A DNA stretch of 64,000 nt from Brevundimonas sp. (GTDB taxonomy: Bacteria; Pseudomonadota; Alphaproteobacteria; Caulobacterales; Caulobacteraceae): positions 62,001-126,000 of the forward strand of contig SCVB01000042.1 in the NCBI GenBank assembly GCA_004296955.1. Direction: 5' to 3'. The notes below the pieces were generated by a model, which was not told the origin of the DNA, made no database searches, and saw only the letters and a program-made list of their open reading frames with translations. The position numbers and the translations under genes were made by a program. Positions 24,436 through 34,895 of this stretch are shown piece by piece (the stretch's first letter is position 1; every line of letters starts with the position of its first letter).

Positions 24436-24519
24436 ATGGCCGATCTGATTTTTCTGGCGATTGGCGGCGGGGCGTTTGTCGCCTTCGCCGTTCTCGCCGC
24501 TGTCCTGAAGCGGGTGTGA
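24436..24519 (+). CDS. Small membrane peptide preceding kdpF
   Basis: 27 residues, MADLIFLAIGGGAF then a hydrophobic run ending LKRV: one membrane helix with a basic cytoplasmic end. A GGAGG ribosome binding site lies 7 nt before the ATG, and kdpF starts 2 bp after the stop. It is too short for usual gene callers. Similar one-helix peptides occur before kdpF in other proteobacterial kdp operons; role unknown, possibly a second stabilising peptide. Confidence 0.6.
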   Translation: MADLIFLAIGGGAFVAFAVLAAVLKRV

Positions 24520-24521
24520 CC

Positions 24522-24605
24522 ATGGTCGCCATACTCTGGGGCGTCGGCGCGGTCGTCGTCGCCGTTTACATGGTCGCGGCGCTGTTGCGCCCCGAGCGGT
24601 TCTAG
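24522..24605 (+). CDS. kdpF: K+-transporting ATPase subunit KdpF
   Basis: 27 residues, a single membrane helix ending AALLRPERF, the standard KdpF tail (YLxxALLRPExF). KdpF stabilises the KdpFABC complex. It lies 2 bp after the preceding peptide and 12 bp before kdpA. Confidence 0.85.
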   Translation: MVAILWGVGAVVVAVYMVAALLRPERF

Positions 24606-24617
24606 GGAGCCGCCGCC

Positions 24618-26327
<1,710 letters not shown>

Positions 26328-26342
26328 TCCGGGACCCCTGAC

Positions 26343-28412
26343 ATGACCTTCGCAAACCCCGAGCACCTGGGCGAAACCCGCCGGGCCGCGCCCCTGGCCG
26401 GCGGCCTGTCCGGCCCCATGCTGGGCCGTGCGGTCGGCGACGCCTTCGTCAAGCTGGACCCGCGCAAGCTGCTGCGAAACCCGGTGATCTTCACCACCTG
26501 GATCGTGGCCCTGCTGGCGACGGTTTCGGCCATCGCCGCCGTCGTCGCCGGCGAGGCCGCCGGCTTCGCCATCCAGCTGGCGGTCTGGCTTTGGGCGACC
26601 GTTTTGTTCGCCAACGTCGCCGAGAGCGTCGCCGAAGGGCGGGGCAAGGCGGCGGCGGACTCGCTGCGCGCCACCCGCGTCACGACGAAGGCCAAGCTGA
26701 TCGTCGATCCGCAGACCGGCCTGACGGTGCCGACGCCCGCTCATGAACTGGAAATCGGTTCGATCGTCCTGGTCGAGGCCGGCGACCTCATTCCTTCGGA
26801 CGGCGAGATCGTCGAAGGCATCGCCTCGGTCAACGAGGCCGCCATCACCGGGGAAAGCGCGCCGGTGATCCGCGAAAGCGGCGGCGACCGGTCGGCCGTC
26901 ACCGGCGGCACCACCGTGGTCTCCGACTGGATCAAGGTGCGCATCACCTCGGCCCCGGGCTCGACCTTCCTCGACCGCATGATCGCCATGGTCGAGGGCG
27001 CCAACCGCCGGAAGACGCCGAACGAACTGGCCCTGTCCGTGCTGCTGGCCGGCCTGACCCTCGTCTTCCTGATCGCGGTGGTGACGCTGCTGGGGCTGGG
27101 CGCCTATTCCGGCATCACGCTGGATCCCATCGTGCTCGGCGCCCTGTTCATCACCCTGATTCCGACCACCATCGGCGGCCTGCTGTCCGCCGTCGGCATC
27201 GCCGGCATGGACCGCCTGCTGAAGGTCAATGTCCTGGCCACCTCGGGCCGCGCGGTCGAGGCGGCCGGCGACGTCGACACCCTGCTGCTCGACAAGACCG
27301 GCACCATCACCTTCGGCAACCGTATGGCTGTCGAGGTGATCCACGTGCCCGGCGTGCGGCCCGAGGCCGCCATGCGCGCCGCCGTCATGGCCTCCCTGGC
27401 CGACGAGACGCCCGAGGGCCGCTCGATCATCGAACTGGGCCGCAACGCCGGCCTGGCCGTCGATCTGCCGGCCGGCGCCAAGGCCATCCCCTTCTCGGCG
27501 ACCACCCGCCAGTCGGGCGTGGACGGGGATGGAAAGTCGTGGCGGAAGGGCGCGGTCGACGCCGTGCTCAAGTCCCTGAAACTGACCGAGGCCGACGCCC
27601 CGGCCGAGTTCCGCCAGGCGGTGGATCGCATCGCCCGATCCGGCGGCACGCCGTTGGCGGTGGTCGAGGACGGCGTCCTCGTCGGCGTCATCCACCTCAA
27701 GGACGTGATCAAGCCCGGCATGAAGGAGCGGTTCGCCGACCTGCGCCGCATGGGCCTGCGCACCGTCATGATCACCGGCGACAACCCGGTGACCGCCGCG
27801 GCCATCGCCTCGGAAGCCGGGGTCGACGACTACCTCGCCGAGGCCACGCCCGAGGACAAGATGCGCCTCATCAAGGCGGAACAGGCCAAGGGCCGGCTGG
27901 TCGCCATGTGCGGCGACGGGGCCAACGACGCCCCGGCGCTCGCCCAGGCCGATGTCGGCGTGGCCATGCAGACTGGGGCCCAGGCCGCCCGCGAGGCCGG
28001 CAATATGGTCGATCTCGACAGCGACCCGACCAAGGTCATCGAGATCGTCGAGGTCGGCAAACAGCTGCTGATCACCCGCGGCGCCCTGACCACCTTCTCG
28101 ATCGCCAACGACGTGGCCAAATATTTCGCCATCATCCCGGCGATGTTCGTGGTCGCTCTGCCGGCGCTCGGCGCCCTGAACGTCATGGGGCTGCACAGCC
28201 CCGAGAGCGCCATCCTGTCGGCGGTGATCTTCAACGCCCTGGTGATCGTCGCCCTGATCCCGCTGGCCCTGCGCGGCGTCAAATACCGCGCCATCGGGGC
28301 CGGGGCCCTGCTGTCCCGCAACCTGCTGATCTACGGCCTCGGCGGCCTCGTCGCCCCGTTCGTCGGCATCAAGCTCATCGACGTCGTCATCTCCGGCCTC
28401 GGCCTGGCGTGA
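26343..28412 (+). CDS. kdpB: K+-transporting ATPase subunit KdpB (P-type ATPase)
   Basis: 689 residues. It has the actuator motif TGESAPV, the phosphorylation motif [10 protein letters not shown] with the acceptor Asp near residue 317, the KGA nucleotide-binding region, and the hinge [19 protein letters not shown]. KdpB hydrolyses ATP and couples it to K+ uptake through KdpA. It begins 15 bp after kdpA. Confidence 0.97.
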   Translation: MTFANPEHLGETRRAAPLAGGLSGPMLGRAVGDAFVKLDPRKLLRNPVIFTTWIVALLATVSAIAAVVAGEAAGFAIQLAVWLWATVLFANVAESVAEGRGKAAADSLRATRVTTKAKLIVDPQTGLTVPTPAHELEIGSIVLVEAGDLIPSDGEIVEGIASVNEAAITGESAPVIRESGGDRSAVTGGTTVVSDWIKVRITSAPGSTFLDRMIAMVEGANRRKTPNELALSVLLAGLTLVFLIAVVTLLGLGAYSGITLDPIVLGALFITLIPTTIGGLLSAVGIAGMDRLLKVNVLATSGRAVEAAGDVDTLLLDKTGTITFGNRMAVEVIHVPGVRPEAAMRAAVMASLADETPEGRSIIELGRNAGLAVDLPAGAKAIPFSATTRQSGVDGDGKSWRKGAVDAVLKSLKLTEADAPAEFRQAVDRIARSGGTPLAVVEDGVLVGVIHLKDVIKPGMKERFADLRRMGLRTVMITGDNPVTAAAIASEAGVDDYLAEATPEDKMRLIKAEQAKGRLVAMCGDGANDAPALAQADVGVAMQTGAQAAREAGNMVDLDSDPTKVIEIVEVGKQLLITRGALTTFSIANDVAKYFAIIPAMFVVALPALGALNVMGLHSPESAILSAVIFNALVIVALIPLALRGVKYRAIGAGALLSRNLLIYGLGGLVAPFVGIKLIDVVISGLGLA

Positions 28413-28438
28413 CCTCCCAAATCCAAGGAGTGATTTCC

Positions 28439-29185
28439 ATGACCCGCAAAACCCAACTCAAGGCTTCCGGCCGCAACGACCTCTGGTTCGCCGGCGCCTG
28501 CCTGATCGGCCTCGTCGTCTGGGGCCTCGCCTCGCAGGCCGATGCCCAGGTCGCCGAACCCTCCGGCCCCGTGATCGCCTGGAACGTCGCCGTCGGTTCC
28601 GACTACGTCTTCCGGGGCGTCAGCCAGACCGAGGAAGACGCCGCGATCTCGGGCGGCGTCGATCTGACCAGCGGAACCTTCTACGCCGGCGCCTGGGCGT
28701 CCAACGTCGCCTTCCCCGGCGATCCGGACACCAACGCCGAGATCGACCTCTACGCCGGCGTCCGCCCCGAGTTTGCGGGCTGGAACTGGGACTTTGGCGC
28801 GGTCGGCTATTTCTACACCGGCCAGCCGAACGGCGCGGACTATGACTATGTCGAGGCCAAGGTCGCGGCCTCGCGCGCCATCGGTCCCGCCACCATCGGA
28901 GCCGCCGTCTACTGGTCGCCGGACTTCTTCGGCGCCGCCGAGGACGAGGCGACATACGTCGAGGCCAACGCCGCCTTCTCGCCGGCCGACAAATGGACGG
29001 TCTCGGGCGCCGTGGGGCGTCAGTTCCTGTCCTCGGACTTCGACTACACGACCTGGAACCTGGGCGTGGCCCGCCAGCTGACCGACAACCTGGCTCTCGA
29101 TGTCCGCTACCACGACACCGACGAGCACGCCTTTGGCGACATCTACGGCAGCCGCGCCGTGGTCTCGCTGAAGGCGGCCTTCTAG
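28439..29185 (+). CDS. TorF-family putative porin inside the kdp operon
   Basis: 248 residues. A signal sequence with an unusually long N-region ends at ASQADAQ; the mature part is made of alternating strands beginning NVAVGSDYVFRGVSQTEEDAAISGG, the pattern of the Gcw_chp/TorF outer-membrane family, and ends in a terminal Phe (SLKAAF). AAGGAG lies 8 nt before the ATG. Its place between kdpB and kdpC implies co-expression at low K+, perhaps to let K+ through the outer membrane; that role is inferred. Confidence 0.85.
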   Translation: MTRKTQLKASGRNDLWFAGACLIGLVVWGLASQADAQVAEPSGPVIAWNVAVGSDYVFRGVSQTEEDAAISGGVDLTSGTFYAGAWASNVAFPGDPDTNAEIDLYAGVRPEFAGWNWDFGAVGYFYTGQPNGADYDYVEAKVAASRAIGPATIGAAVYWSPDFFGAAEDEATYVEANAAFSPADKWTVSGAVGRQFLSSDFDYTTWNLGVARQLTDNLALDVRYHDTDEHAFGDIYGSRAVVSLKAAF

Positions 29186-29197
29186 GGGACGACGCCC

Positions 29198-29776
29198 ATG
29201 CTCAGCCAACTCCGCCCCGCGATCGTCATGATCGCCCTGTTCACCCTCCTGCTCGGCGTGGCCTATCCGTTCGCGATCACCGGCGTCGCCCAGCTCGCCT
29301 TCCCCGCTCAGGCGGACGGCAGCCTGATCCGCAACGCGCAGGGCCAGGTCCTCGGCTCGGCCCTGATCGGCCAGCCGTTCGCCGAGGCGCGCTATCTGCA
29401 CCCCCGTCCCTCGGCCGCCGGCGACGGCTATGACGCCTCGGCCTCGTCGGGATCGAACCTGGGGCCGCTCAACACGGATCTGGCCGATCGCATCAAGACC
29501 GACGCCGGCGCCATCCGGGCCGACACCGGCGCGACGGTCATCCCGGCCGACGCCGTGACCACCTCCGCCTCGGGCCTCGACCCCCACATCTCCCCGGCCT
29601 ACGCTCGCCTGCAGGCGGCGCGGGTGGCGCAGGCGAGGGGAGTCGATGTGAGCGCGGTGCAACAGGTGATCGACGGCCACACCGAGGGCGCCTTGCTCGG
29701 CTTCATCGGCCAGCCGCGCGTCAATGTGCTGCTCACCAACCGGGCGCTCGACGCCCGCTTCCCGCCCGCGACCTGA
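29198..29776 (+). CDS. kdpC: K+-transporting ATPase subunit KdpC
   Basis: 192 residues: one N-terminal membrane helix (about 8-30), then a periplasmic part with ARYLHPRPSAAGDGYDASASSGSNLGP, the central KdpC signature, and DPHISPAYARLQAARVA toward the end, with a C-terminal VNVLLTNRALD block. KdpC assembles with KdpA and KdpB. Start 12 bp after the porin stop. Confidence 0.96.
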   Translation: MLSQLRPAIVMIALFTLLLGVAYPFAITGVAQLAFPAQADGSLIRNAQGQVLGSALIGQPFAEARYLHPRPSAAGDGYDASASSGSNLGPLNTDLADRIKTDAGAIRADTGATVIPADAVTTSASGLDPHISPAYARLQAARVAQARGVDVSAVQQVIDGHTEGALLGFIGQPRVNVLLTNRALDARFPPAT

Positions 29777-29777
29777 C

Positions 29778-32459
29778 TTGCCGGAGACGCCGCCCCCTCC
29801 CGATCCCGCGAAGGTCGCCGCGAAGCGACCCAAACGCGGTCGGCTGAAGGTGTTCCTCGGCATGTCGCCGGGGGTCGGCAAGACCTATGAGATGCTGCGC
29901 GCCGCCCGCCGCCGAAAGGCCGAGGGCGGCGACGTCGTTGTCGGCGTGGTCGAGACCCACGGCCGGCGCGAGACCGAAAGCCTGCTGCGCGGCATGGAGG
30001 TGATGCCGCGCCGACCCATCGACTACAAGGGCCGCGCCCTGATGGAGTTCGACATCGACGCGGCGCTGGCGCGCAAGCCCGGACTGCTGCTGGTCGACGA
30101 ATACGCCCACTCCAACGTCCCGGGCTCGCGCCATCCCAAGCGCTGGCAGGATGTGGAGGAGATCCTCTCCGCCGGAATCGACGTCTGGACCACGCTGAAC
30201 GTCCAGCATCTGGAAAGCCTGTCCGACGTGGTGCTGCGCATCACCGGCGTGCGCCAGCGCGAGGCCGTGCCCGACAGCGCCCTGAGCGGTGCCGACGACA
30301 TCGAGGTCGTCGACATCACCCCCGACGAACTGCGCAAACGCCTGGCCGAGGGCAAGGTCTATGTGCCCGAGACCGCGCGTCTGGCTTCGGAGAATTTCTT
30401 CAAGGTCGAGAACCTGACCGCCCTGCGCGAGATGGCGCTGCGGCGGGCCGCGCAGACGATCGACGACCAGCTTCTGGCGACCCTGCGTGAGCGGGGCGTG
30501 GAGGGGCCGTGGGCGGCGGGCGAGCGCATCCTGGTCCTGATCGGGGGCGACGCCATCGCCGCCTCCCTGGTCCGCGCCGGTCGGCGAAAGTCCGACATGA
30601 TGATGGACGCGCCCTGGACCGTCGCCCACGTCGAACGGCCGAGCCGGCCGGTCTCCGGTCCCGAAAGCGCCGCCCGGCTGAGCCAGGCCTTCATGCTGGC
30701 CGAACAGCTGGGCGGGCGGACGCTCGTCCTCACCGGCGACGACGTGGTCAAGGCGGTGATGGATCACGCCCATCGCAACAACATCACCCAGATCGTCATC
30801 GGCAAGGGCCGGGACAGCCGCATCAGCGAACTGCTGGGCCGATCGCTCGCCGCCGGGCTGTTGAGGTCGGCCCGGGGCGTGGCGATCCATATCGTCACGG
30901 AGCCCGGCGGCGCGCCGGTCGAGCGGCTGGTGAAGGAAGCGCCGGCGACGGCCCGGTCGCTCCACTGGCGCGGCTATGCGGTCGGGGCCGGCTTCATCGG
31001 CGCGGCCACGGCCCTGGCCCTGGTCCTGGACCGCGCCTTCGAACGGGTCGATCTGGGCGTGGTCTATCTCTCCGCCGTCCTGGCGGCGGGCGTCCTCTTC
31101 GGACTGAGGCCCGCGCTGGCCGCGGCCACGGTCGCCTTCCTGACCTACAACTTCCTGTTTCTCGAGCCGCGCTACACCTTCCTGATCGGCTCGCCGACCG
31201 ACATCCTGACCCTGGTCGTCTTCTGGGCCGTCGCCTCGGTGACCGGCTGGCTCGCCGGGCGGGTGCGGGACCAGGCGCGCAACGCCCAGCGCCGGGCCTC
31301 GGCGGTTTCGGCCCTGCTCGCCGCCAGCCAGGCCCTGGCCGGGGCCAATGACCCGCTCGGCGCCGCCCGGGTGCTGGCCGAACAGACCGCCGCCGCCGCC
31401 GGAGCGAGGACGATCGTTCTGCTGCCCCGCGACGGCGACATCACCCCGGTCGCAGGGGCGCCGGACCTGGAAGAGCTGGGGGCCGCCGCCATGGCCGCGG
31501 CCCGCTGGGCCTGGGAGCGGGGCGAACCGGCCGGCCACGGCACCGGCACGCTTCCCCAGACCAGCTGGACCTTCCGGCCGCTCCAGGGCGTGCGCTCCCG
31601 CTCCGGCGTGGCCGGCATCGAGGCGGACGCCCTCGCCCCCGGCTCCGACGAGGAACGGCTGGCCCTGGCCCTGCTGGAGCAGGGGGCGGTGGCGCTGGAA
31701 CGGGCCCAGCTGGCCGGCGACGCGGTCGAGACCGAGACCCTGCGCCGCACCGACCGCTTCCGCGGCGCCCTGATGAATTCCGTCAGCCACGACCTGCGCA
31801 CGCCGCTGTCGACCGTGCTCGGCGCCGCCACCACCCTGATCGACTATGGCTCCACCCTGAAGCCCGGGGTGCGCAGGGACCTGCTGCTCAGCATCCGCGA
31901 GGAGGCCGAACGCCTCAGCCGCTACGTCGGCGACCTGCTCGACATGACCCGGCTCGAGGGCGGGGCGCTGAATGTCAGGACCGACTGGACCGATGTGCGC
32001 GACGTGCTGAACGCGGCCGCCGAACGGGTCTCGCGGCGGCTCGGCGCGCGCCGGCTGACCCGCGACTTTCCCGCCCGGCTCAGCATGGTCAGCCTGGACC
32101 ACGGCCTGCTGGAGCAGGCGCTGGTCAACATCCTTGAGAACGCCATCGCCTTCAGCCCCGACGGTTCGGTCATCGAACTGGCGGCCTATGAGGATCGCGG
32201 CTCGGTGGTGATCAGCATTGAGGACGAGGGCAAGGGCATCCCCACCGCCGAGCTGGAGCGGGTGTTCGACAAATTCCGCCGCATGGAGGAGCAGCCGGAC
32301 CGCTCGAAAGGCGCCGGTCTCGGCCTCGCCATCGCCAAGGGGTTCGTCGAAGCCATGAACGGCCGCATCGCCGCCGCCAGCCCGATCCTCGACGACCGCG
32401 GCACCCGCATCCTGATCAGCCTGCCCAAGTCCATCGCCACCCATCCGGACCTGCTATAG
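29778..32459 (+). CDS. kdpD: Osmosensitive K+ channel histidine kinase KdpD
   Basis: 893 residues from a TTG 1 bp after the kdpC stop, the first reasonable start outside kdpC (an upstream ATG at 29724 lies inside kdpC). N-terminal KdpD ATP-binding domain with FLGMSPGVGKTYEML and VDEYAHSN, a USP-like domain (about 240-365), four membrane segments of the DUF4118 region (about 400-490), a GAF-like part, HisKA with phospho-His in SVSHDLRTPLST (about 670) and an HATPase. It senses K+ limitation and phosphorylates KdpE. The first in-frame start is not certain. Confidence 0.95.
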   Translation: MPETPPPPDPAKVAAKRPKRGRLKVFLGMSPGVGKTYEMLRAARRRKAEGGDVVVGVVETHGRRETESLLRGMEVMPRRPIDYKGRALMEFDIDAALARKPGLLLVDEYAHSNVPGSRHPKRWQDVEEILSAGIDVWTTLNVQHLESLSDVVLRITGVRQREAVPDSALSGADDIEVVDITPDELRKRLAEGKVYVPETARLASENFFKVENLTALREMALRRAAQTIDDQLLATLRERGVEGPWAAGERILVLIGGDAIAASLVRAGRRKSDMMMDAPWTVAHVERPSRPVSGPESAARLSQAFMLAEQLGGRTLVLTGDDVVKAVMDHAHRNNITQIVIGKGRDSRISELLGRSLAAGLLRSARGVAIHIVTEPGGAPVERLVKEAPATARSLHWRGYAVGAGFIGAATALALVLDRAFERVDLGVVYLSAVLAAGVLFGLRPALAAATVAFLTYNFLFLEPRYTFLIGSPTDILTLVVFWAVASVTGWLAGRVRDQARNAQRRASAVSALLAASQALAGANDPLGAARVLAEQTAAAAGARTIVLLPRDGDITPVAGAPDLEELGAAAMAAARWAWERGEPAGHGTGTLPQTSWTFRPLQGVRSRSGVAGIEADALAPGSDEERLALALLEQGAVALERAQLAGDAVETETLRRTDRFRGALMNSVSHDLRTPLSTVLGAATTLIDYGSTLKPGVRRDLLLSIREEAERLSRYVGDLLDMTRLEGGALNVRTDWTDVRDVLNAAAERVSRRLGARRLTRDFPARLSMVSLDHGLLEQALVNILENAIAFSPDGSVIELAAYEDRGSVVISIEDEGKGIPTAELERVFDKFRRMEEQPDRSKGAGLGLAIAKGFVEAMNGRIAAASPILDDRGTRILISLPKSIATHPDLL

Positions 32460-32465
32460 AGCCCC

Positions 32466-33155
32466 ATGTCGGCCGTCAGACCCCGCATCCTCGTCATCGA
32501 CGACGAACCGCAGATTCACCGTTTCCTCTCGCCGGCGCTGGACGCCGCCGGCTATGAGCCGAAGCGGGCCGACAGCGGCCAGGAGGGATTGCGCGGCATC
32601 GCCCTGTGGAGCCCCGACGCCGTGGTGCTCGACCTCGGCCTGCCCGACATGGACGGCAAGGAGGTGCTGGTGCGCGCCCGCGAATTCTACGCGGGGCCGA
32701 TCATCATCCTGTCCGCCCGCGACCGCGAGGCCGAGAAGATCGAGGCCCTGGATCTCGGCGCCAACGACTATGTCGAAAAGCCCTTCGGCGTCGGCGAACT
32801 CCTGGCCCGCGTCCGCGCCAGTCTGCGCCAGGCCGCGGACCCGGCGGCCCGCAAGGGTCCCGTCGCCGCCGGCGACGTGGTCATCGATCTCGATCGCCGC
32901 CTGGTGACCCGCAACGGCGAGCCCGTCCGGCTGACGCCCAAGGAATACGACCTCCTGGGTCATCTCGCGCGGCACGCCGGCAAGCTGGTCGGCCACGCGG
33001 ACCTGCTCACCGCCGTCTGGGGCGCGGCCCATGTCGCCGACACCCAGTATCTGCGCGTGGTGATCGGCCAGCTCCGGCACAAGCTGGAAGCCGACCCGGC
33101 CCAGCCCCGCCTGATCGTGACCGAACCGGGCGTGGGGTATCGCCTGCAGGCGTAA
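32466..33155 (+). CDS. kdpE: Response regulator KdpE (OmpR family)
   Basis: 229 residues. The receiver domain has acidic DDEP near residue 14, phospho-Asp in VLDLGLPDMDG (about 56) and the conserved Lys in VEKPFG (about 104). The winged-helix domain carries RLTPKEYDLLGHLARHAGKLV and the DNA-contacting region near HVADTQYLRVVIGQLRHKLE. It activates kdp transcription. Starts 6 bp after kdpD. The CATAAG-N5-CGTAAG boxes upstream of kdpF are candidate sites. Confidence 0.96.
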   Translation: MSAVRPRILVIDDEPQIHRFLSPALDAAGYEPKRADSGQEGLRGIALWSPDAVVLDLGLPDMDGKEVLVRAREFYAGPIIILSARDREAEKIEALDLGANDYVEKPFGVGELLARVRASLRQAADPAARKGPVAAGDVVIDLDRRLVTRNGEPVRLTPKEYDLLGHLARHAGKLVGHADLLTAVWGAAHVADTQYLRVVIGQLRHKLEADPAQPRLIVTEPGVGYRLQA

Positions 33156-33227
33156 AGGCGCGCCGGGCCCGGGCCCGGGCCGGGACGGGATCGGCCGCTG
33201 CCTGGACCTTGACGGCCGTGGTCGCCC

Positions 33228-33241
33228 TTGATCCGGATCAA
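33228..33241. promoter_or_regulatory. Perfect Fnr/FixK box TTGATCCGGATCAA
   Basis: A perfect palindromic match to the anaerobox consensus, centred about 96 bp before the universal stress protein start, a distance that allows class II activation of a promoter with a leader of ~55 nt. Just upstream (33160-33185) is a GC-only palindromic tract of GGGCCC units after kdpE, possibly its terminator. Confidence 0.75.
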
Positions 33242-33330
33242 GGCGGACGCTTCCGCGCGCGGGCCATGAATGGGGCGATGGAGACGCCGCGTCCGATCGG
33301 CTTCCCACCCTTGGAAGAAGGACCTCGATC

Positions 33331-34179
33331 GTGACCTTCAGCAGCATCCTGACCTTGATGGACGGAAGCCAGGCCGCCGTTCAGCGGGCGCGCATCGCTG
33401 CGGCCCTGGCGGCGCGGTTCGACGCGCGGCTCACCGGCGTGTTTCCGCGACCCCCGCTGCCCCTGTCGGCGTGGGACGAGCCCGTCTACTGGGGCCTGCC
33501 GCCGGTCGTTCCGCCGGCCGTGCCGCCCGAGATTCTCGCCGCCCACGAGCGCCGGACCGACGCCCAGGGCGAGGCGGCGCGCCTGGCGTTCGAGGCCGCC
33601 GCCGCCGACGCCGGGTGCCGCTCGGACTGGCGGGCGCTGGCCTCCGACATGGGCGAGGGAGTCGTCGAACTGACGCGACGGACGGATCTGACCGTGCTGC
33701 CGCCCGGTCGCCTGCCGACGATCGGCCCCGCCGGGGCCGCCGCCGCCGACCTCGCCCTGGGCGGGGGCGGGCCGGCGCTGATCCTGCCCGACCGGGTCGC
33801 GGATCCCGCTCCCGGCCGCCGGATCGTCGTGGCCTGGAACGGGGGCCGGGAAGCGGCGCGCGCCGTGCGCGACGCCTGGCCCTTCCTGTCCACGGCGGAA
33901 GCCGTCCGGGTGGTCGTGGTCGCCCCCGGGGAGGCCGAGGGGCCCGACAGCCTGCTGCAGCGCTGGTTCGAGGATCACGGCTGCAACGCCGAAGTCGTCG
34001 TCGTGCGCGAGGCCGACGCAGGGGCAGGGGACGCTGTGCGTCGCCAGGCCGAGGCCCTGAAGGCGGATCTGATCGTCATGGGGCTGTATGGGCATTCGCG
34101 TCTTCGCGAGACTGTTCTGGGCGGCGTCAGCCATGGCCTGCTGCGTGATCCGCCCGTGGCCCTGTTTGTGTCCCACTGA
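33331..34179 (+). CDS. Universal stress protein (UspA family, tandem type)
   Basis: 282 residues from a GTG behind GAAGAAGGA. The first half holds a degenerate USP fold (FSSILTLMDGS at the start). The second half is complete, with VVAWNGGREAARAVRDA and a final LIVMGLYGHSRLRETVLGGVSHGLL, the ATP-binding G-x2-G-x9-G(S/T)-type loop of USPs. Such proteins are often in oxygen-limitation regulons of alphaproteobacteria, consistent with the perfect Fnr/FixK box upstream. Confidence 0.88.
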   Translation: MTFSSILTLMDGSQAAVQRARIAAALAARFDARLTGVFPRPPLPLSAWDEPVYWGLPPVVPPAVPPEILAAHERRTDAQGEAARLAFEAAAADAGCRSDWRALASDMGEGVVELTRRTDLTVLPPGRLPTIGPAGAAAADLALGGGGPALILPDRVADPAPGRRIVVAWNGGREAARAVRDAWPFLSTAEAVRVVVVAPGEAEGPDSLLQRWFEDHGCNAEVVVVREADAGAGDAVRRQAEALKADLIVMGLYGHSRLRETVLGGVSHGLLRDPPVALFVSH

Positions 34180-34238
34180 ACCCGCGACCGGGCGTCCGCC
34201 ACGACCGGCGGCTCGCCCGGCAGCTCCGGAGATGTCCC

Positions 34239-34892
34239 TTGCGCGCCAGTCTTCCCGCCTTTTCCGATCGCGCCGACGCCGGTCGCCGTCTTGGCGAGGC
34301 GCTGGCGGACCGGATCGACGGCGACATCGTCGTCTACGCCATTCCCCGGGGCGGCGTGCCGGTCGCCCTTGAGGTGGCGCGCGCCCTGGAGGCGCCGCTG
34401 GATCTGGCGCTGGCGCGCAAGATCGGCGCGCCCGGCAATCCCGAGGTGGCGCTCGCGGCCGTCATCGACGGCAGCCACCCCCGCACGGTCATCAATGAGG
34501 ACATCGTCAGGCTGACCGGCGTGTCGCCGGCCTGGCTGGACGAGGCGCGCCTCTCGGCCCTCGCTGAACTCGAGCGCCGCCGCGGGCTGTATTTCGAGGG
34601 CCGGGTCCGGGTCGATCCCGCGGGCCATGTCGCGGTGCTGGTGGACGATGGTCTGGCCACCGGCGCCACGGCGCGGGCCGCCGTCGCCGGCCTGCGCGCC
34701 CAGGGCGCGCGCCGCATCGTCCTGGCGGTTCCGGTGGCGCCCCGGCCCCTGGCGGAGGCCTTCCGCGATCAGGTCGACGATTTCGTCTGTCTGGTCGAGC
34801 CGGATCCGTTCCGGTCGGTCGGGGAGGCCTATCGGGACTTCCATCAGGTCGACGACGCCGAAGTGATCGCCTGTCTGGCGGAGGCCCGTTGA
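34239..34892 (+). CDS. Phosphoribosyltransferase family protein
   Basis: 217 residues from a TTG after CCGGAGATG. It has the type I PRTase core with YAIPRGGVPVALEVA near residue 32, a K at LARKIGAPGNPE and the PRPP-binding loop VLVDDGLATGATA (about 131-143). Proteins of this subtype are often found next to universal stress proteins and are not standard nucleotide salvage enzymes; the acceptor is unknown. Starts 59 bp after the USP gene. Confidence 0.85.
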   Translation: MRASLPAFSDRADAGRRLGEALADRIDGDIVVYAIPRGGVPVALEVARALEAPLDLALARKIGAPGNPEVALAAVIDGSHPRTVINEDIVRLTGVSPAWLDEARLSALAELERRRGLYFEGRVRVDPAGHVAVLVDDGLATGATARAAVAGLRAQGARRIVLAVPVAPRPLAEAFRDQVDDFVCLVEPDPFRSVGEAYRDFHQVDDAEVIACLAEAR

Positions 34893-34895
34893 GCC

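Noticed and set aside
33156-33200. GC-only palindromic tract after kdpE as a defined terminator
   Set aside because: The GGGCCC repeats can fold in several ways and have no T-run; left as a note in the Fnr/FixK box entry.
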